In this document: one piece after another, positions 19,579-30,286 of the stretch
Layout of the letters: every line of letters starts with the position of its first letter
How positions within the stretch are numbered: the stretch's first letter is position 1
Assembly: GCA_019090795.1 (NCBI GenBank)
Contig: JAHRVG010000041.1
Location: 33,815 to 97,814, forward strand
Source: Paracoccaceae bacterium
GTDB lineage: Bacteria; Pseudomonadota; Alphaproteobacteria; Rhodobacterales; Rhodobacteraceae
Direction: 5' to 3'
Length of the DNA: 64,000 nucleotides
Position numbers and translations under genes: made by a program
The notes under the pieces: model-generated
Seen by the model: only the letters and a program-made list of their open reading frames with translations
Database searches by the model: none
Told to the model about the DNA's origin: nothing

Positions 19579-20669
19579 GACGCATCTTTCCGGTAGGTGG
19601 TAGTGAGGCGCCGCCCGTCGACGACAAATTCCTGCCCCACAACGATTACGTCAACAATGGCAGGTAGGCCTGTTACCCAGACGCCTTCGGCGCTGTCGTT
19701 TATGATGGTGACAGGAAAGAACTTGGCCTGGCCATCCAATGCCGCGCGGATGCCTAAACGTCCGGCATCGTCCAGCGTCAGGGCCGATTGTGGCAGCAGG
19801 TGGCCTTGATCGCCATCCAGTGCAATAAATATTTCGGCGGTGGAACCGTCACGGACAGATAGATCGGGGTTAGGGACGGTTACTTCGACCCGAAAAGTAC
19901 GAGTGAGGCGATCTGCGCGCCGTGAAATAAAAGTCAGTTTACCAATTAGTTCCTTGCCGCTGATCAGTTTAGCACCGGCCAGACCTCCCACGGAAATCCG
20001 CGAGACCTGCTGTTCGGTGGCAAAGCCTATCAGCTTGATTGGATCGAGCGAAATAATGGTGGCACAAGGTGCACCCGGTTGCAATAAAGCACCGAATTCC
20101 GCAGTGTCAGATTCCAGCAGGCCGGAAAACGGCGCAGTGATTTCCAGCTTCTCGACGAGGCTTTGTGTCCGCTTCAGCGCTGCCTGGGCACTTTCCAGTG
20201 CTGCTACCCGCGCAATGGCGCTGGTTTCAGAGGCATAGCCCTTTGCAACCAGCTTTGTGGAAACCGCGTTTTTTGCCTTAGCCTCTGCCAGTCGAGCCTT
20301 GGCCTCGGCCATGCTGGCCTCAAGCGCGCCGGGGTCTAGTTGGCACAGCAATTCACCCTCCGCCACCAAAGATCCCTTGCGCAAAGGCTTTGAGATCACC
20401 AGCCCGTTGGCTTCTGATTTAGCTTGCACCAGCCGAAATGCCTCGGTCTGTCCACGCAGGATAATCCCGCGCGCAACTGGCTGTTGGGTGGATTTCAAGA
20501 CAACGACTGAAACGGCGGGAATTTCTTCAAGGGTCTGTTCTGTCGCCGTTACCTGCTTTTTGGCAGGTGTTACACCTGCATAACCAAGCAACAAGTCGCG
20601 TTCCATGATCGCCAGATAGGTGACCACACACACGAGAAGGGCCGTAAGGGCAGGAACAAAACGCAACAT
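19575..20669 (-). CDS. efflux RND transporter periplasmic adaptor subunit
   Basis: membrane-fusion-protein architecture (SEANGLVISKPLRKGSLVAEGELLCQLD ... ITAPFSGLLE); 4-bp overlap with permease. Confidence 0.92.
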   Translation of the reverse strand: MLRFVPALTALLVCVVTYLAIMERDLLLGYAGVTPAKKQVTATEQTLEEIPAVSVVVLKSTQQPVARGIILRGQTEAFRLVQAKSEANGLVISKPLRKGSLVAEGELLCQLDPGALEASMAEAKARLAEAKAKNAVSTKLVAKGYASETSAIARVAALESAQAALKRTQSLVEKLEITAPFSGLLESDTAEFGALLQPGAPCATIISLDPIKLIGFATEQQVSRISVGGLAGAKLISGKELIGKLTFISRRADRLTRTFRVEVTVPNPDLSVRDGSTAEIFIALDGDQGHLLPQSALTLDDAGRLGIRAALDGQAKFFPVTIINDSAEGVWVTGLPAIVDVIVVGQEFVVDGRRLTTTYRKDAS

Positions 20670-20972
20670 AAACCTCCAGCCGAAGAACGGCCATTCTTGG
20701 TGGCGTCAAATAGACGTAAATAAGCACTGCTCTCTAGGTAGCGCGCAAAATACGGCCCTTCAAGGGTGCAAACACGTAAAACGGGGCAGGCTGGGGCATA
20801 AAGGTGAATAAATCTTGGGCTATCGGCTGTTAATGTAAATAACGGGTGTTTTTTAAATGCAATCTTGACCGGAAACGTAATTGCGGTTCAAAGTTGCGTA
20901 ATAGTAGAAAACGCTGGCGCAACATCGGCACGGAACTTGTGTTGGCTGGCAGGAATGGCAAAAGGGCCTGAC

Positions 20973-22295
20973 ATGAACCACACTTTCCCCCGCCACTGTC
21001 ACATTTCTCCACCCACAGCCGTGCGCGGAGAAGGGTGCTATTTGTTTGACAGCAATGGTAAACGGTATTTCGACGGTTCTGGCGGGGCGGCGGTATCCTG
21101 TCTTGGTCATGGTGACAGCGATGTGATCGACGCCTGCAAGGCGCAACTGGATACGTTGGCCTTTGCCCATACCAGTTTTTTTACTTCAGAACCGGCCGAG
21201 GCGCTGGCGGATTTGCTGATTGAACATGCCCCTGGTGACATTGATCGGGTGTATTTTGTGTCTGGCGGTTCCGAAGCGACTGAAGCGGCAATCAAACTGG
21301 CACGCCAATACCATTTGGAACGGGGGGAGCCGCAGCGTCGCCATCTGATCGCGCGTCGGCAAAGTTATCACGGCAATACACTGGGGGCGCTGGCCGCAGG
21401 TGGGAACCAGTGGCGGCGCAAACCTTATGCGCCCCTGTTGGTAGATGTACATCATGTCGATGCTTGCTTTGAGTATGCGGAACGACGCCACGGCGAGAGT
21501 GCCGATGAATACGGAGCACGCGCAGCCCAATCGCTGGAAGATGAGATCCTGCGCCTTGGACCTGAGACGGTGATGGCGTTTATGGCGGAAACGGTGGTCG
21601 GGGCTACCATGGGGGCGGTTGCGCCGGTTGCCGGGTATTTCAAGCGCATCCGGGAAATTTGTGATAAATACGGGGTATTGCTGATTTTGGATGAAGTGAT
21701 GTGCGGCATGGGGCGCACGGGCTATCTGTATGCCTGCGAGGCTGAGGGGATTTCCCCCGATATCCTGTGCATCGCCAAGGGGCTGGGTGCGGGTTATCAA
21801 CCGATCGGTGCAATGCTGTGCACGGGCGAGGTTTACCGCACGATTGAGGCGGGCAGCGGGTTTTTCCAGCACGGCCACACTTATCTGGGCCATCCGGTTG
21901 CCACGGCTGCGGGGTTGTCAGTGGTGCGCGCAATTCTTGATCGGGATTTGCTTGATCAGGTCAAGACACGGGGCAAACAGGTGATGGATGCCCTGAGTGC
22001 GGCCTTTGGCCAGCACCCCCATATTGGCGATATTCGTGGCCGCGGGTTGTTCGTCGGCATAGAGGTGGTGGCGGATCGTGACAACAAGGCCCCGTTTGAT
22101 CCGGCCCTTGGTCTGGCGGCGAAACTCAAGGCTGCGGCCTTTGAACATGGGCTGGTATGCTACCCGATGTCCGGCACCCGAGATGGCACAAAAGGGGATC
22201 ACATCATGCTGGCCCCTCCCTTTATCATGAGCGAGGCGCAGATACCGGAAATTGTGGAGCCGATCCGGCGGGCGCTGGAGGATGTACTGCCTTAA
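20973..22295 (+). CDS. class III (aspartate aminotransferase family) PLP aminotransferase
   Basis: FVSGGSEATEAAIKLARQYH, LILDEVMCGMGRTG, DILCIAKGLGAGYQPIGAML. Confidence 0.92.
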   Translation: MNHTFPRHCHISPPTAVRGEGCYLFDSNGKRYFDGSGGAAVSCLGHGDSDVIDACKAQLDTLAFAHTSFFTSEPAEALADLLIEHAPGDIDRVYFVSGGSEATEAAIKLARQYHLERGEPQRRHLIARRQSYHGNTLGALAAGGNQWRRKPYAPLLVDVHHVDACFEYAERRHGESADEYGARAAQSLEDEILRLGPETVMAFMAETVVGATMGAVAPVAGYFKRIREICDKYGVLLILDEVMCGMGRTGYLYACEAEGISPDILCIAKGLGAGYQPIGAMLCTGEVYRTIEAGSGFFQHGHTYLGHPVATAAGLSVVRAILDRDLLDQVKTRGKQVMDALSAAFGQHPHIGDIRGRGLFVGIEVVADRDNKAPFDPALGLAAKLKAAAFEHGLVCYPMSGTRDGTKGDHIMLAPPFIMSEAQIPEIVEPIRRALEDVLP

Positions 22296-23206
22296 CGAAA
22301 CCGCAACCGTCGCGCCTGTGATATTGCCAGCCCGAGCAGGATCAGGCTCAACGCGCCGATGAACTGGCCGGGCAGGGTTTCATTGAGCAGCAATACCCCG
22401 AAAATAACGGCCCAGACCGGCACTTGGTAATTTACCAGAACCAGAAATGTCGGCCCTGCGGAATTGATGATCTGCACCAAAAGCACGGTTGCAACTGCCG
22501 TTGGCATGATACCGAGGTACAGGATTCCGGCCAGTGCAGTGCTGTCGGGGAGCGCGGGCGTGCCCTCAAAATATAGTGACAGGGGGATCATGATCAGGCT
22601 GGCCAGCAACAAAGCCGCGGCGCTGAAACCCATGACGGGAGTGGGCGGGCACAGGCGGGTGATGATGGATCCGCTGGCATAACAGCAGGCGGCGGCGATG
22701 CAGGCGATACGCGCAAGGTTTTCCTGCTCGGCACCGCTGTTACCAAAGGCAGCGGGGCCGATCAGCACTATGACACCAAAGAAACCGATCACAAAGCCGA
22801 TGAACTTGCGCCGCGACATACGATCCCCCGGAATCAAGAAATGCGCCAGCGGCAGCACCAGTAGCGGCACAACGGCCATGGTGATTCCTGCAAAACCGGA
22901 ACTGACATGCAATTGGCCCCAACTCAGCAAAGTGAACGGCAACGCGTTTGAGGCAATTGCCATACCCAGACAATGCAGCCAGATACGGAGATCCGTTTTA
23001 CTGGAAAAACCAGGCAGCCGCCGCCCCATGGTATAAGCAATTGCAGTCAGTAAAACCGCGCCAATGCTGATGCGTCCGGCGGCGACAGTAAGGGGCCCAA
23101 ATCCGGTCAGAGCCATCTTTGATCCCATAAAAGAGGCCCCCCAGATCACGCCAAGGGAAAGCAGCATCAGCCAGATTTTCAGGCCGGGGGAGGATTGCGT
23201 TGTCAT
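22292..23206 (-). CDS. DMT/EamA family transporter
   Basis: ten-TM hydrophobic pattern with WGASFMGSKMAL N-terminus. Confidence 0.88.
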   Translation of the reverse strand: MTTQSSPGLKIWLMLLSLGVIWGASFMGSKMALTGFGPLTVAAGRISIGAVLLTAIAYTMGRRLPGFSSKTDLRIWLHCLGMAIASNALPFTLLSWGQLHVSSGFAGITMAVVPLLVLPLAHFLIPGDRMSRRKFIGFVIGFFGVIVLIGPAAFGNSGAEQENLARIACIAAACCYASGSIITRLCPPTPVMGFSAAALLLASLIMIPLSLYFEGTPALPDSTALAGILYLGIMPTAVATVLLVQIINSAGPTFLVLVNYQVPVWAVIFGVLLLNETLPGQFIGALSLILLGLAISQARRLRFR

Positions 23207-23567
23207 GGGGGTGTCCAGTTGCTATCGGTTATTACTATTCTTTAACGTGGTAATTACCAGCAAAAAATGCGCTGCAAAATTCGGACTAATCCTGTGTCCT
23301 ATTGAGGGTTCCCAAACTGTAATAAACCAGTATTTCCGCGCGGTTATCTCGGTCAGGAACACGTGTAACCCGATTAGGGCAACAAGCAGACACCCCTTGA
23401 CGAGCAGCGGTGCACAGGTTTTAATGGCGCCATGACTGCCTCAATAAACGCCCGTTCTGTGTATTATTACCTGCTATTCTAGCGGGGGTGTCGACGATCC
23501 ATCAATCGCTGAGTGTCAGTGGTTGAAATGCAGTCTCCAGTGGCCTTGGCAAAAAAATAGGCCCAAT

Positions 23568-24326
23568 ATGTCTCAACATTCTTTTGAAATGCCCAGCTTG
23601 GGTATAATCGGTTTTGGTGCTTTCGGGCGCCTGATTGCCTCGCATCTCGCGCCGTGGTTTCAAATACGGGCTTATGATCCTGTTCCCCGATCGCCTCTGC
23701 CGGAAAACGTGTCGCTTGTGGATCTGGAGGACGCTGCACGCAGTTCAATTGTGGTTCTGGCGGTGCCGATGATGGCATTGCAGGATACAGTAGAGCGGAT
23801 TGGCCCCCATTTGCGGCCTGATGCGCTGGTTCTCGATGTGGGGTCGGTAAAAGTTCAAGCGGCTGAAATTCTACGCAAAGGCCTTCCGGTCGGCATTGAT
23901 GTGGTTGCCACTCATCCTCTGTTTGGGCCGCAAAGCGCCAAGAACGGGCTGAGAGGGCTGAAAATTGCAATCAATCCCATTCACGGAAGCCGCCACGCCG
24001 AGGTCGCGTATTTCTTGCGCCGGAAACTGGGGTTACAGGTGATCCTGTGCACGCCCGAAGAACACGACCGCGAACTTGCCATGGTGCAGGGGATTACGCA
24101 TCTGATTGCCAAAGTGTTAACGCGGATGGAGCCACTGCCAAGCCGTATGACCACTCGCAGTTTCGAACGAATTATGGAGGCGGTGGATATGGTGCGGGAT
24201 GACGCGCCCGAGGTGTTTCATGCGATAGAGGTTTCGAACCCATATGCAAACGGGGTGCGCGATCGATTCTTTGATGTCGCGCGCAGTTTGGATAAGGAAC
24301 TGCGCGCGCTTGGTTCTAAAGGTTAG
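23568..24326 (+). CDS. prephenate/arogenate dehydrogenase family protein
   Basis: GIIGFGAFGRLIASHL Rossmann motif, DVGSVKVQAAEIL, THPLFGPQSA. Confidence 0.85.
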   Translation: MSQHSFEMPSLGIIGFGAFGRLIASHLAPWFQIRAYDPVPRSPLPENVSLVDLEDAARSSIVVLAVPMMALQDTVERIGPHLRPDALVLDVGSVKVQAAEILRKGLPVGIDVVATHPLFGPQSAKNGLRGLKIAINPIHGSRHAEVAYFLRRKLGLQVILCTPEEHDRELAMVQGITHLIAKVLTRMEPLPSRMTTRSFERIMEAVDMVRDDAPEVFHAIEVSNPYANGVRDRFFDVARSLDKELRALGSKG

Positions 24327-24332
24327 TTGGGG

Positions 24333-25637
24333 CTACTCCCCGAATACCCGCTTAAAAATGGTATCAACGTGTTTGGTGTGATAGCCAAGGTCGAACTTTT
24401 CCTCGATTTCTTTAACACTCAGCGCAGCCAGAACATCCGCGTCGGCCAGCAATTCGGTTTTGAAATCGGCACCTTCTTCCCACACACGCATCGCATTGCG
24501 TTGCACCAGTTTATAACTGTCCTCGCGCGATACGCCTGCTTGGGTCAGGGCCAGCAGGACGCGCTGGGACATCACAAGGCCGGAAAACTGGTTCATGTTG
24601 CGCAGCATGTTTTCAGGATGGATCACCAGATTTTCCACAACCATGGTCATGCGGGCCAATGCAAAGTCCAAAGTGATGGTGGTATCTGGCCCGATGTTGC
24701 GTTCCACGCTCGAGTGCGAAATATCGCGTTCGTGCCAGAGAGTCACGTTTTCCATCGCCGGAATAACTGCCATACGTACCAAACGTGCAAGTCCGGTCAG
24801 GTTCTCGGTCAGCACTGGATTGCGTTTATGCGGCATAGCAGAGGAACCTTTTTGGCCTTTGGAGAAAAACTCCTCGGCCTCCAGAACCTCAGTGCGCTGC
24901 ATGTGGCGGATCTCGGTTGCGATGTTCTCAAGGCTGGAACCGACGACGCCAAGGGCGGCGAAAAATGCTGCGTGGCGGTCGCGCGGGATCACTTGGGTGG
25001 AGATCGGCTCGACCTCCAGCCCCAACTTGGCGCAGACGTGTTCCTCAACCGCCGGGTCGATGTTGGCAAAGGTGCCAACAGCGCCCGAGACAGCTCCAGT
25101 AGCGATTTCTTTCTTGGCCTTTTTCAGCCGGTTCAGGTTGCGATCCATTTCCGCATAGAACCGCGCAAAGGTCAGGCCCATGGTGGTGGGTTCTGCGTGG
25201 ATGCCGTGACTGCGGCCCACACGCAGGGTCATTTTGTGCTCCAGCGCACGGCGCTTCAACGCATCGAGTAATTTCTGCGTGTCTGCGATCAAAATGTCGG
25301 CGGCGCGCACCAGCTGCACGTTGAAACAGGTATCCAGAACGTCGGAGCTGGTCATGCCTTGGTGTACAAAACGGGCCTCGTCATTGCCGATGATTTCCGC
25401 CAGATGGGTCAGAAAGGCGATGACGTCATGCTTGGTTTCCGCCTCGATTTCATCAATCCGTGCCACGTCAAATTCAACGTCTTTGGCTTTCCACACCGCA
25501 TCTGCATTTGCGCGCGGGATTACACCAAGATCGGCTTGTGCGTCGCAGGCGTGGGCCTCGATTTCATACCAGATGCGGAATTTGGTTTCGGGGGACCAGA
25601 TTTTAACCATTTCAGGGCGGGAATAGCGGGGAATCAT
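24333..25637 (-). CDS. purB: adenylosuccinate lyase
   Basis: MIPRYSRPEMVKIWSPETKFRIWYEIEAHA, signature KGSSAMPHKRNPV. Confidence 0.97.
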   Translation of the reverse strand: MIPRYSRPEMVKIWSPETKFRIWYEIEAHACDAQADLGVIPRANADAVWKAKDVEFDVARIDEIEAETKHDVIAFLTHLAEIIGNDEARFVHQGMTSSDVLDTCFNVQLVRAADILIADTQKLLDALKRRALEHKMTLRVGRSHGIHAEPTTMGLTFARFYAEMDRNLNRLKKAKKEIATGAVSGAVGTFANIDPAVEEHVCAKLGLEVEPISTQVIPRDRHAAFFAALGVVGSSLENIATEIRHMQRTEVLEAEEFFSKGQKGSSAMPHKRNPVLTENLTGLARLVRMAVIPAMENVTLWHERDISHSSVERNIGPDTTITLDFALARMTMVVENLVIHPENMLRNMNQFSGLVMSQRVLLALTQAGVSREDSYKLVQRNAMRVWEEGADFKTELLADADVLAALSVKEIEEKFDLGYHTKHVDTIFKRVFGE

Positions 25638-25783
25638 CGGCGCGGCCTTTTGATTGGGAGAAGGTTCGGGGGCGTCTTAAACTGATCAACCAGCAGGAGC
25701 AAGATTTGAGGCTATACTTAAAGCTGTCCAATAACCAAGCGGGGTGCTAATGAGTCGGCACCTTAAAGTTGTGAAAGCGTAAT

Positions 25784-26974
25784 ATGACCTATTCAGTAAA
25801 GTTTCTTGATACAGACAAGTTTTTAGATAGCAAATTGGTGTCCCCGGCCGGAGACTATTATTTCAGCGAGATCGTGGCGTCCGTACCCACAGGGTTTATT
25901 GGAATGCGTGTCATTGGCAATTCCTCAAGCTCGGTTGTTTTTGAGACCAGCGTAGGCATTATCACCGCGCGCTATACGATCAGCGGGACAGGGCTGAGCG
26001 CCGGTCCCTATGGGGCGGGGTTTGTTCTGAATGCCGGGACTGTGAATAAAATTACGGTGTCGTTTGATTTCGGGAGTGGCCTTTTTTTTAATGGTTATGA
26101 AATTGGCGGGTTGAACCTAAACAGTACCGCCACCGTTCAGACTATTCTGAATTACGCAACAGGTGTTATGAGCGGGGGGGATCAAATTATTCTGGCCGGT
26201 GAAGGTGTTCGTTACTTTGGCACCGCGGCCAATGACGTGTTTACAACCGGTACCAAAGGAATTTTCGAAGAAACCCTGGCGCTTGACGGTGACGACTATC
26301 TTGAACTTGGTGGCGGCAATGACCGATTTTCTGCGGGCAAAGGTAATGATACCATGCTGGGGGAGGCCGGAGATGATGTCCTGTATGGCGGTTCTGGAAA
26401 TGATCGGATTAGCGGTGGCGGCGGGCGCGACAAGTTAATTGGAAATGAGGGTGATGACAGGCTTTTTGGTGGGTTAAGGGATGACAAGCTGGTAGGAGGA
26501 TATGGCAATGATCGGCTTGTCGGCAATAAGGGTGGAGACACGCTTTATGGCGACGATGGAGACGACCGACTTGTTGGTGGCGCGGGCAATGATTTCCTGC
26601 GCGGGGCTGCAGGTTTGGACAAGCTATATGGCGGCAGTGGTCGCGACGTTCTGCAAGGCGACTATCACAAAGACGAATTGTATGGGGGACGTGGAAAAGA
26701 CACTCTTGATGGTGGAAAGCACGACGATATTTTGACCGGGGGTGAGGGGCAGGATCTTTTATCCGGTGGTACAGGCAGCGATATTTTTGTTTTCGATGAT
26801 GTCTCGGGAAATGACAGGATCAGCGATTATCAGGTCGGTATAGACAGTATCCGGATCGACACCACAAACGATATCACAACCAAGGTCGTTTCTGCCGGGG
26901 TTCGGGTATCCTGGGGGGATGATTCAGTTCTTGTTGTCGGTGTTTCCGATACGGCTGATCTGGATTTCTTGTAG
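25784..26974 (+). CDS. RTX calcium-binding protein (putative type I-secreted)
   Basis: tandem GGxGxDxLx nonapeptides (e.g. GGSGNDRISGGGGRDKLIGNEGDDRLFGG). Confidence 0.92.
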   Translation: MTYSVKFLDTDKFLDSKLVSPAGDYYFSEIVASVPTGFIGMRVIGNSSSSVVFETSVGIITARYTISGTGLSAGPYGAGFVLNAGTVNKITVSFDFGSGLFFNGYEIGGLNLNSTATVQTILNYATGVMSGGDQIILAGEGVRYFGTAANDVFTTGTKGIFEETLALDGDDYLELGGGNDRFSAGKGNDTMLGEAGDDVLYGGSGNDRISGGGGRDKLIGNEGDDRLFGGLRDDKLVGGYGNDRLVGNKGGDTLYGDDGDDRLVGGAGNDFLRGAAGLDKLYGGSGRDVLQGDYHKDELYGGRGKDTLDGGKHDDILTGGEGQDLLSGGTGSDIFVFDDVSGNDRISDYQVGIDSIRIDTTNDITTKVVSAGVRVSWGDDSVLVVGVSDTADLDFL

Positions 26975-26988
26975 GATCAGAAGATGGA

Positions 26989-27810
26989 TCAGTTCTTGCT
27001 TTGGGCCAGTCGGAAAGCTTTGGGCGTTTGCCCCAGTTTGGCAGAAAACAGGCGGGTAAAATAGGCGGGGGATGAAAACCCGAGGTGATTGGAGATTTCC
27101 AAGATCTTGTGGTCAGTATTCAGCAACATCATGCGCGCCTCGCTCAATACACGTTCCTGAATCAGCCGTGAGGCTGATTTACCGTTCACCTGCTGACAGA
27201 CCCGTGTCAGGTGAGTTGGGGTGACGCCCAGTTCCTTTGCATATTGCGCCAATGTGCGCGCCGAGCGGAAGTCTTTTTCCAACAGCTTGACAAAACCCTC
27301 CATCAACCGCTGTGATGCATTCACCTTGGTTGATTTTTGGAGTTTTTCGGCCATACGCGCCACTTGCACGGACAAAAGACCGACAAGATATTCCAGCGCC
27401 AGATTGTGGCCGGTGCCTTCGTCGTTAAACTCAGAAAACAGGTGATCAAAGCGGTTGGAAATCTGTTTTTGGTCCATCAGGTTGAGAATCGGCATGAACA
27501 CGGTCTGGTTTGGCAAGGTGGCACTGGATTTTGGTTCGACAGCGGCGATTGTTCCAAAAATATTGCGGGATAATTCCAGTTGATGGGGCACGTCATTTGG
27601 GATGAAAATCACCGTGTTAGGGCCAAAACTGCGGGTGATGCCATTGATCATGCAACGCCCGTTCCCTTTGGAAATCCAAAAGAATTTATGCATCCCGTTG
27701 CAGCTGTCTACGCGCAGTTCCGGGTGGGATTTTCGCATGGTGCCCGCAAGTGAGCCAACGAAAACGCGTTGTTTCTTGTCAATGAGGAGGCTTGGCGCGT
27801 CTTGGTCCAT
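26989..27810 (-). CDS. AraC family transcriptional regulator
   Basis: N-terminal cupin-like and C-terminal double HTH (KILEISNHLGFSSPAYFTRLFSAKLGQTPKAFR); ORF open to 27888. Confidence 0.92.
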   Translation of the reverse strand: MDQDAPSLLIDKKQRVFVGSLAGTMRKSHPELRVDSCNGMHKFFWISKGNGRCMINGITRSFGPNTVIFIPNDVPHQLELSRNIFGTIAAVEPKSSATLPNQTVFMPILNLMDQKQISNRFDHLFSEFNDEGTGHNLALEYLVGLLSVQVARMAEKLQKSTKVNASQRLMEGFVKLLEKDFRSARTLAQYAKELGVTPTHLTRVCQQVNGKSASRLIQERVLSEARMMLLNTDHKILEISNHLGFSSPAYFTRLFSAKLGQTPKAFRLAQSKN

Positions 27811-27890
27811 GGGGTTCCGTTTGTTGTGCAGATTTATATTGCTACACGAATGCGTGAGCTTGTCTAAGAAAAAATAACTTATGGGCAAAA

Positions 27891-28826
27891 TTAGGGCACG
27901 GCTGCGGTAATATGGCGGATCAGGTCACTATTTTGCGCGGCGGTCTCTGCGCAAACGCGCTGCCAGTCCTTCATGCGATTACGAAACCATGTGCGCTGGC
28001 GTTTAGCATACTGGCGTGAAGCGGCGCAGCCCTGGTCTATGGCTTGATCGCGGGTTAATTCCCCTTGCAGATAGGCGGCCAATTCACCCGCACCAATTGC
28101 CTGCATTGCAGGGATGGCAGGGTTCCAGCCTGATTGCAGCACCGCACGCACCTCATCCAATGCGCCGGTTTCCAGCATGAGGTTGAAACGCCGGTCAATG
28201 CGTTTCGCCAGCCAGTCACGATCCGCGTCAAGAACAAGGCAGGTTGCTGTGTCTTGCGGCACAAGGGGGGGCGGTGTTTGGCGGTGCCATGCGGCCAGAC
28301 CCGTGCCGCTAGAGCGCAGCACTTCCCATGCGCGCTGTACCCTTGCAGGGTTGCGTTGGTCAATTTGCTTTAGGGTTTGGGGGTCGTTATCATGGAGGTA
28401 ATCCAGCATTTCTTGAGTATCGCGCGTCTCGCGCAACACATTGCCCGCTTGGCGAATTTCGGCATTAATGGGGGGGATTTCGGCTAACCCCTTGGTCAAG
28501 GCCGAGAAATACAACCCCGTGCCGCCAATGATGATGGGCCTTTGCCCAAGGGCTTGGGCGTTGCTCAGGCATTCCCCCACGTCGCGCAGCCAGTGTCCAG
28601 TGGAATAAGCCGCATCACAAGCCACATGGCCGTAGAGGTAATGCGGCGCAAGGGCCAGTTCAGCCGGATCAGGGCGCGCAGACAATACCTGCCAGCAGGC
28701 ATAGACCTGTAAAGCATCCGCATTGATTATGCAGCCGCCGACCTCCTGTGCCAAAGACAAGGCAAGGGCGGATTTACCCGAGGCGGTGGGGCCAGCAATC
28801 AGAATAGGGCGCGCGGGATCAGGCAT
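27891..28826 (-). CDS. miaA: tRNA dimethylallyltransferase
   Basis: PILIAGPTASGKSALALSLA, ADALQVYACWQVLSARP, YAKRQRTWFRNR. Confidence 0.96.
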   Translation of the reverse strand: MPDPARPILIAGPTASGKSALALSLAQEVGGCIINADALQVYACWQVLSARPDPAELALAPHYLYGHVACDAAYSTGHWLRDVGECLSNAQALGQRPIIIGGTGLYFSALTKGLAEIPPINAEIRQAGNVLRETRDTQEMLDYLHDNDPQTLKQIDQRNPARVQRAWEVLRSSGTGLAAWHRQTPPPLVPQDTATCLVLDADRDWLAKRIDRRFNLMLETGALDEVRAVLQSGWNPAIPAMQAIGAGELAAYLQGELTRDQAIDQGCAASRQYAKRQRTWFRNRMKDWQRVCAETAAQNSDLIRHITAAVP

Positions 28827-28943
28827 AGCGGTTGTTTATCTCGTTGCTTTGGGTCTGCTTAGGGCAAACCACCCGATTTTGCCATTGAAACAAATGCGGT
28901 TTTCAGACAGTTTGCACCGAACGCCACATTTCAGGAGTCGTGC

Positions 28944-29684
28944 ATGCCCAACAATGTGCAAGCAGCAGCTAAACCGGCCTATAAACGGGTCTTGTTGAAA
29001 ATTTCCGGTGAGGCGCTGATGGGCGATCAGGGTTTTGGTCTGCATCCCCCGACAGTTGAACGCATTGCCCGTGAAATCAAGAGTGTGCATGATCTCGGGG
29101 TCGAGATCTGTCTGGTTATTGGTGGCGGCAACATCTTTCGGGGGCTACAAGGCAGCGCGCAGGGTATGGAGCGCACAACGGCGGATTACATGGGAATGCT
29201 GGCGACCGTGATGAATGCACTGGCGATGCAATCAGCGCTAGAGGCCCTTAACGTGTTCACGAGGGTGATTTCCGCAATTCCGATGGATCAGGTCTGCGAG
29301 CCGTATATCCGCCGACGCGCCGTGCGCCACCTTGAGAAAAAACGAGTTTGCGTGTTTGCGGCAGGAACCGGCAATCCATATTTTACCACCGATACCGCAG
29401 CCACATTACGGGCCAATGAAATGTCTTGCGAGGCGATTTTCAAGGGCACGCAAGTAGACGGGATTTACGATAAAGACCCACAGGTACACGCGGATGCTGT
29501 GCGCTATGACAGGGTCAGCTACAACGAAGTTCTGACCAAAAACCTGCGGGTGATGGATGCATCGGCAATTGCGCTGGCACGCGACAATAATAAACCGATT
29601 GTGGTATTCAGCTTGGATGAACCCGGCGGTTTTGCTGGTATTTTGCGCGGCGAGGGGACATATACCCTCGTAGGCGAGTTTTAA
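28944..29684 (+). CDS. pyrH: uridylate kinase
   Basis: [46 protein letters not shown]. Confidence 0.97.
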   Translation: MPNNVQAAAKPAYKRVLLKISGEALMGDQGFGLHPPTVERIAREIKSVHDLGVEICLVIGGGNIFRGLQGSAQGMERTTADYMGMLATVMNALAMQSALEALNVFTRVISAIPMDQVCEPYIRRRAVRHLEKKRVCVFAAGTGNPYFTTDTAATLRANEMSCEAIFKGTQVDGIYDKDPQVHADAVRYDRVSYNEVLTKNLRVMDASAIALARDNNKPIVVFSLDEPGGFAGILRGEGTYTLVGEF

Positions 29685-29696
29685 GGAGGCAAGAAT

Positions 29697-30257
29697 ATGT
29701 CTGAAATCGAAATTGACACGGATGATTTGCAACGGCGTATGGAGGGCTCTATGGCCTCGCTGAAATCGGATTTTGCTTCATTGCGGACGGGGCGCGCCTC
29801 CGCCTCTATTCTGGATACGATCATGGTCGATGCCTATGGCTCGCAAATGCCGCTCAATCAATGCGGCACCGTGAATGTTCCAGAGCCACGGATGATTACC
29901 GTGACCGTTTGGGACAAAGAGCTATTGATTGCTGTAGAAAAGGCGATCCGCAATTCCAATGTTGGGATTAATCCCGTTGGTGACGGTATGACCTTGCGCT
30001 TGCCTATCCCTGAATTGAACGAGGAGCGCCGCCAAGAACTGGCCAAAGTCGCTGGCCAATTCGCGGAAAACGCCCGTATCGCTGTACGTAACGTGCGCCG
30101 TGATGGTATGGATCAGATCAAGAAGGCTAAAAATGACGGTATGAGCGAGGATGACCAAAAGATATGGTCGGACGAAATTCAGGACATGACGAATACGATC
30201 ATTGCCAGTATCGACAAGGCGGTTGAAGTAAAGCAAGAAGAGATTATGCAGGTTTAA
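29697..30257 (+). CDS. frr: ribosome recycling factor
   Basis: [12 protein letters not shown]...[22 protein letters not shown]. Confidence 0.97.
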   Translation: MSEIEIDTDDLQRRMEGSMASLKSDFASLRTGRASASILDTIMVDAYGSQMPLNQCGTVNVPEPRMITVTVWDKELLIAVEKAIRNSNVGINPVGDGMTLRLPIPELNEERRQELAKVAGQFAENARIAVRNVRRDGMDQIKKAKNDGMSEDDQKIWSDEIQDMTNTIIASIDKAVEVKQEEIMQV

Positions 30258-30286
30258 GCTGCAAAACGATAAAGTAAGGCGACGCC

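Noticed and set aside
23207-23567. Long divergent spacer, considered for tRNA or small RNA
   Set aside because: No cloverleaf pattern or convincing terminator could be traced by eye.
24327-25271. 314-aa plus-strand ORF opposite purB
   Set aside because: Shadow ORF of purB; no family signal.
26305-26790. Regularly spaced short repeats, considered as CRISPR
   Set aside because: The ~27-bp periodicity is the coding repeat of RTX nonapeptides, without conserved direct repeats and unique spacers.
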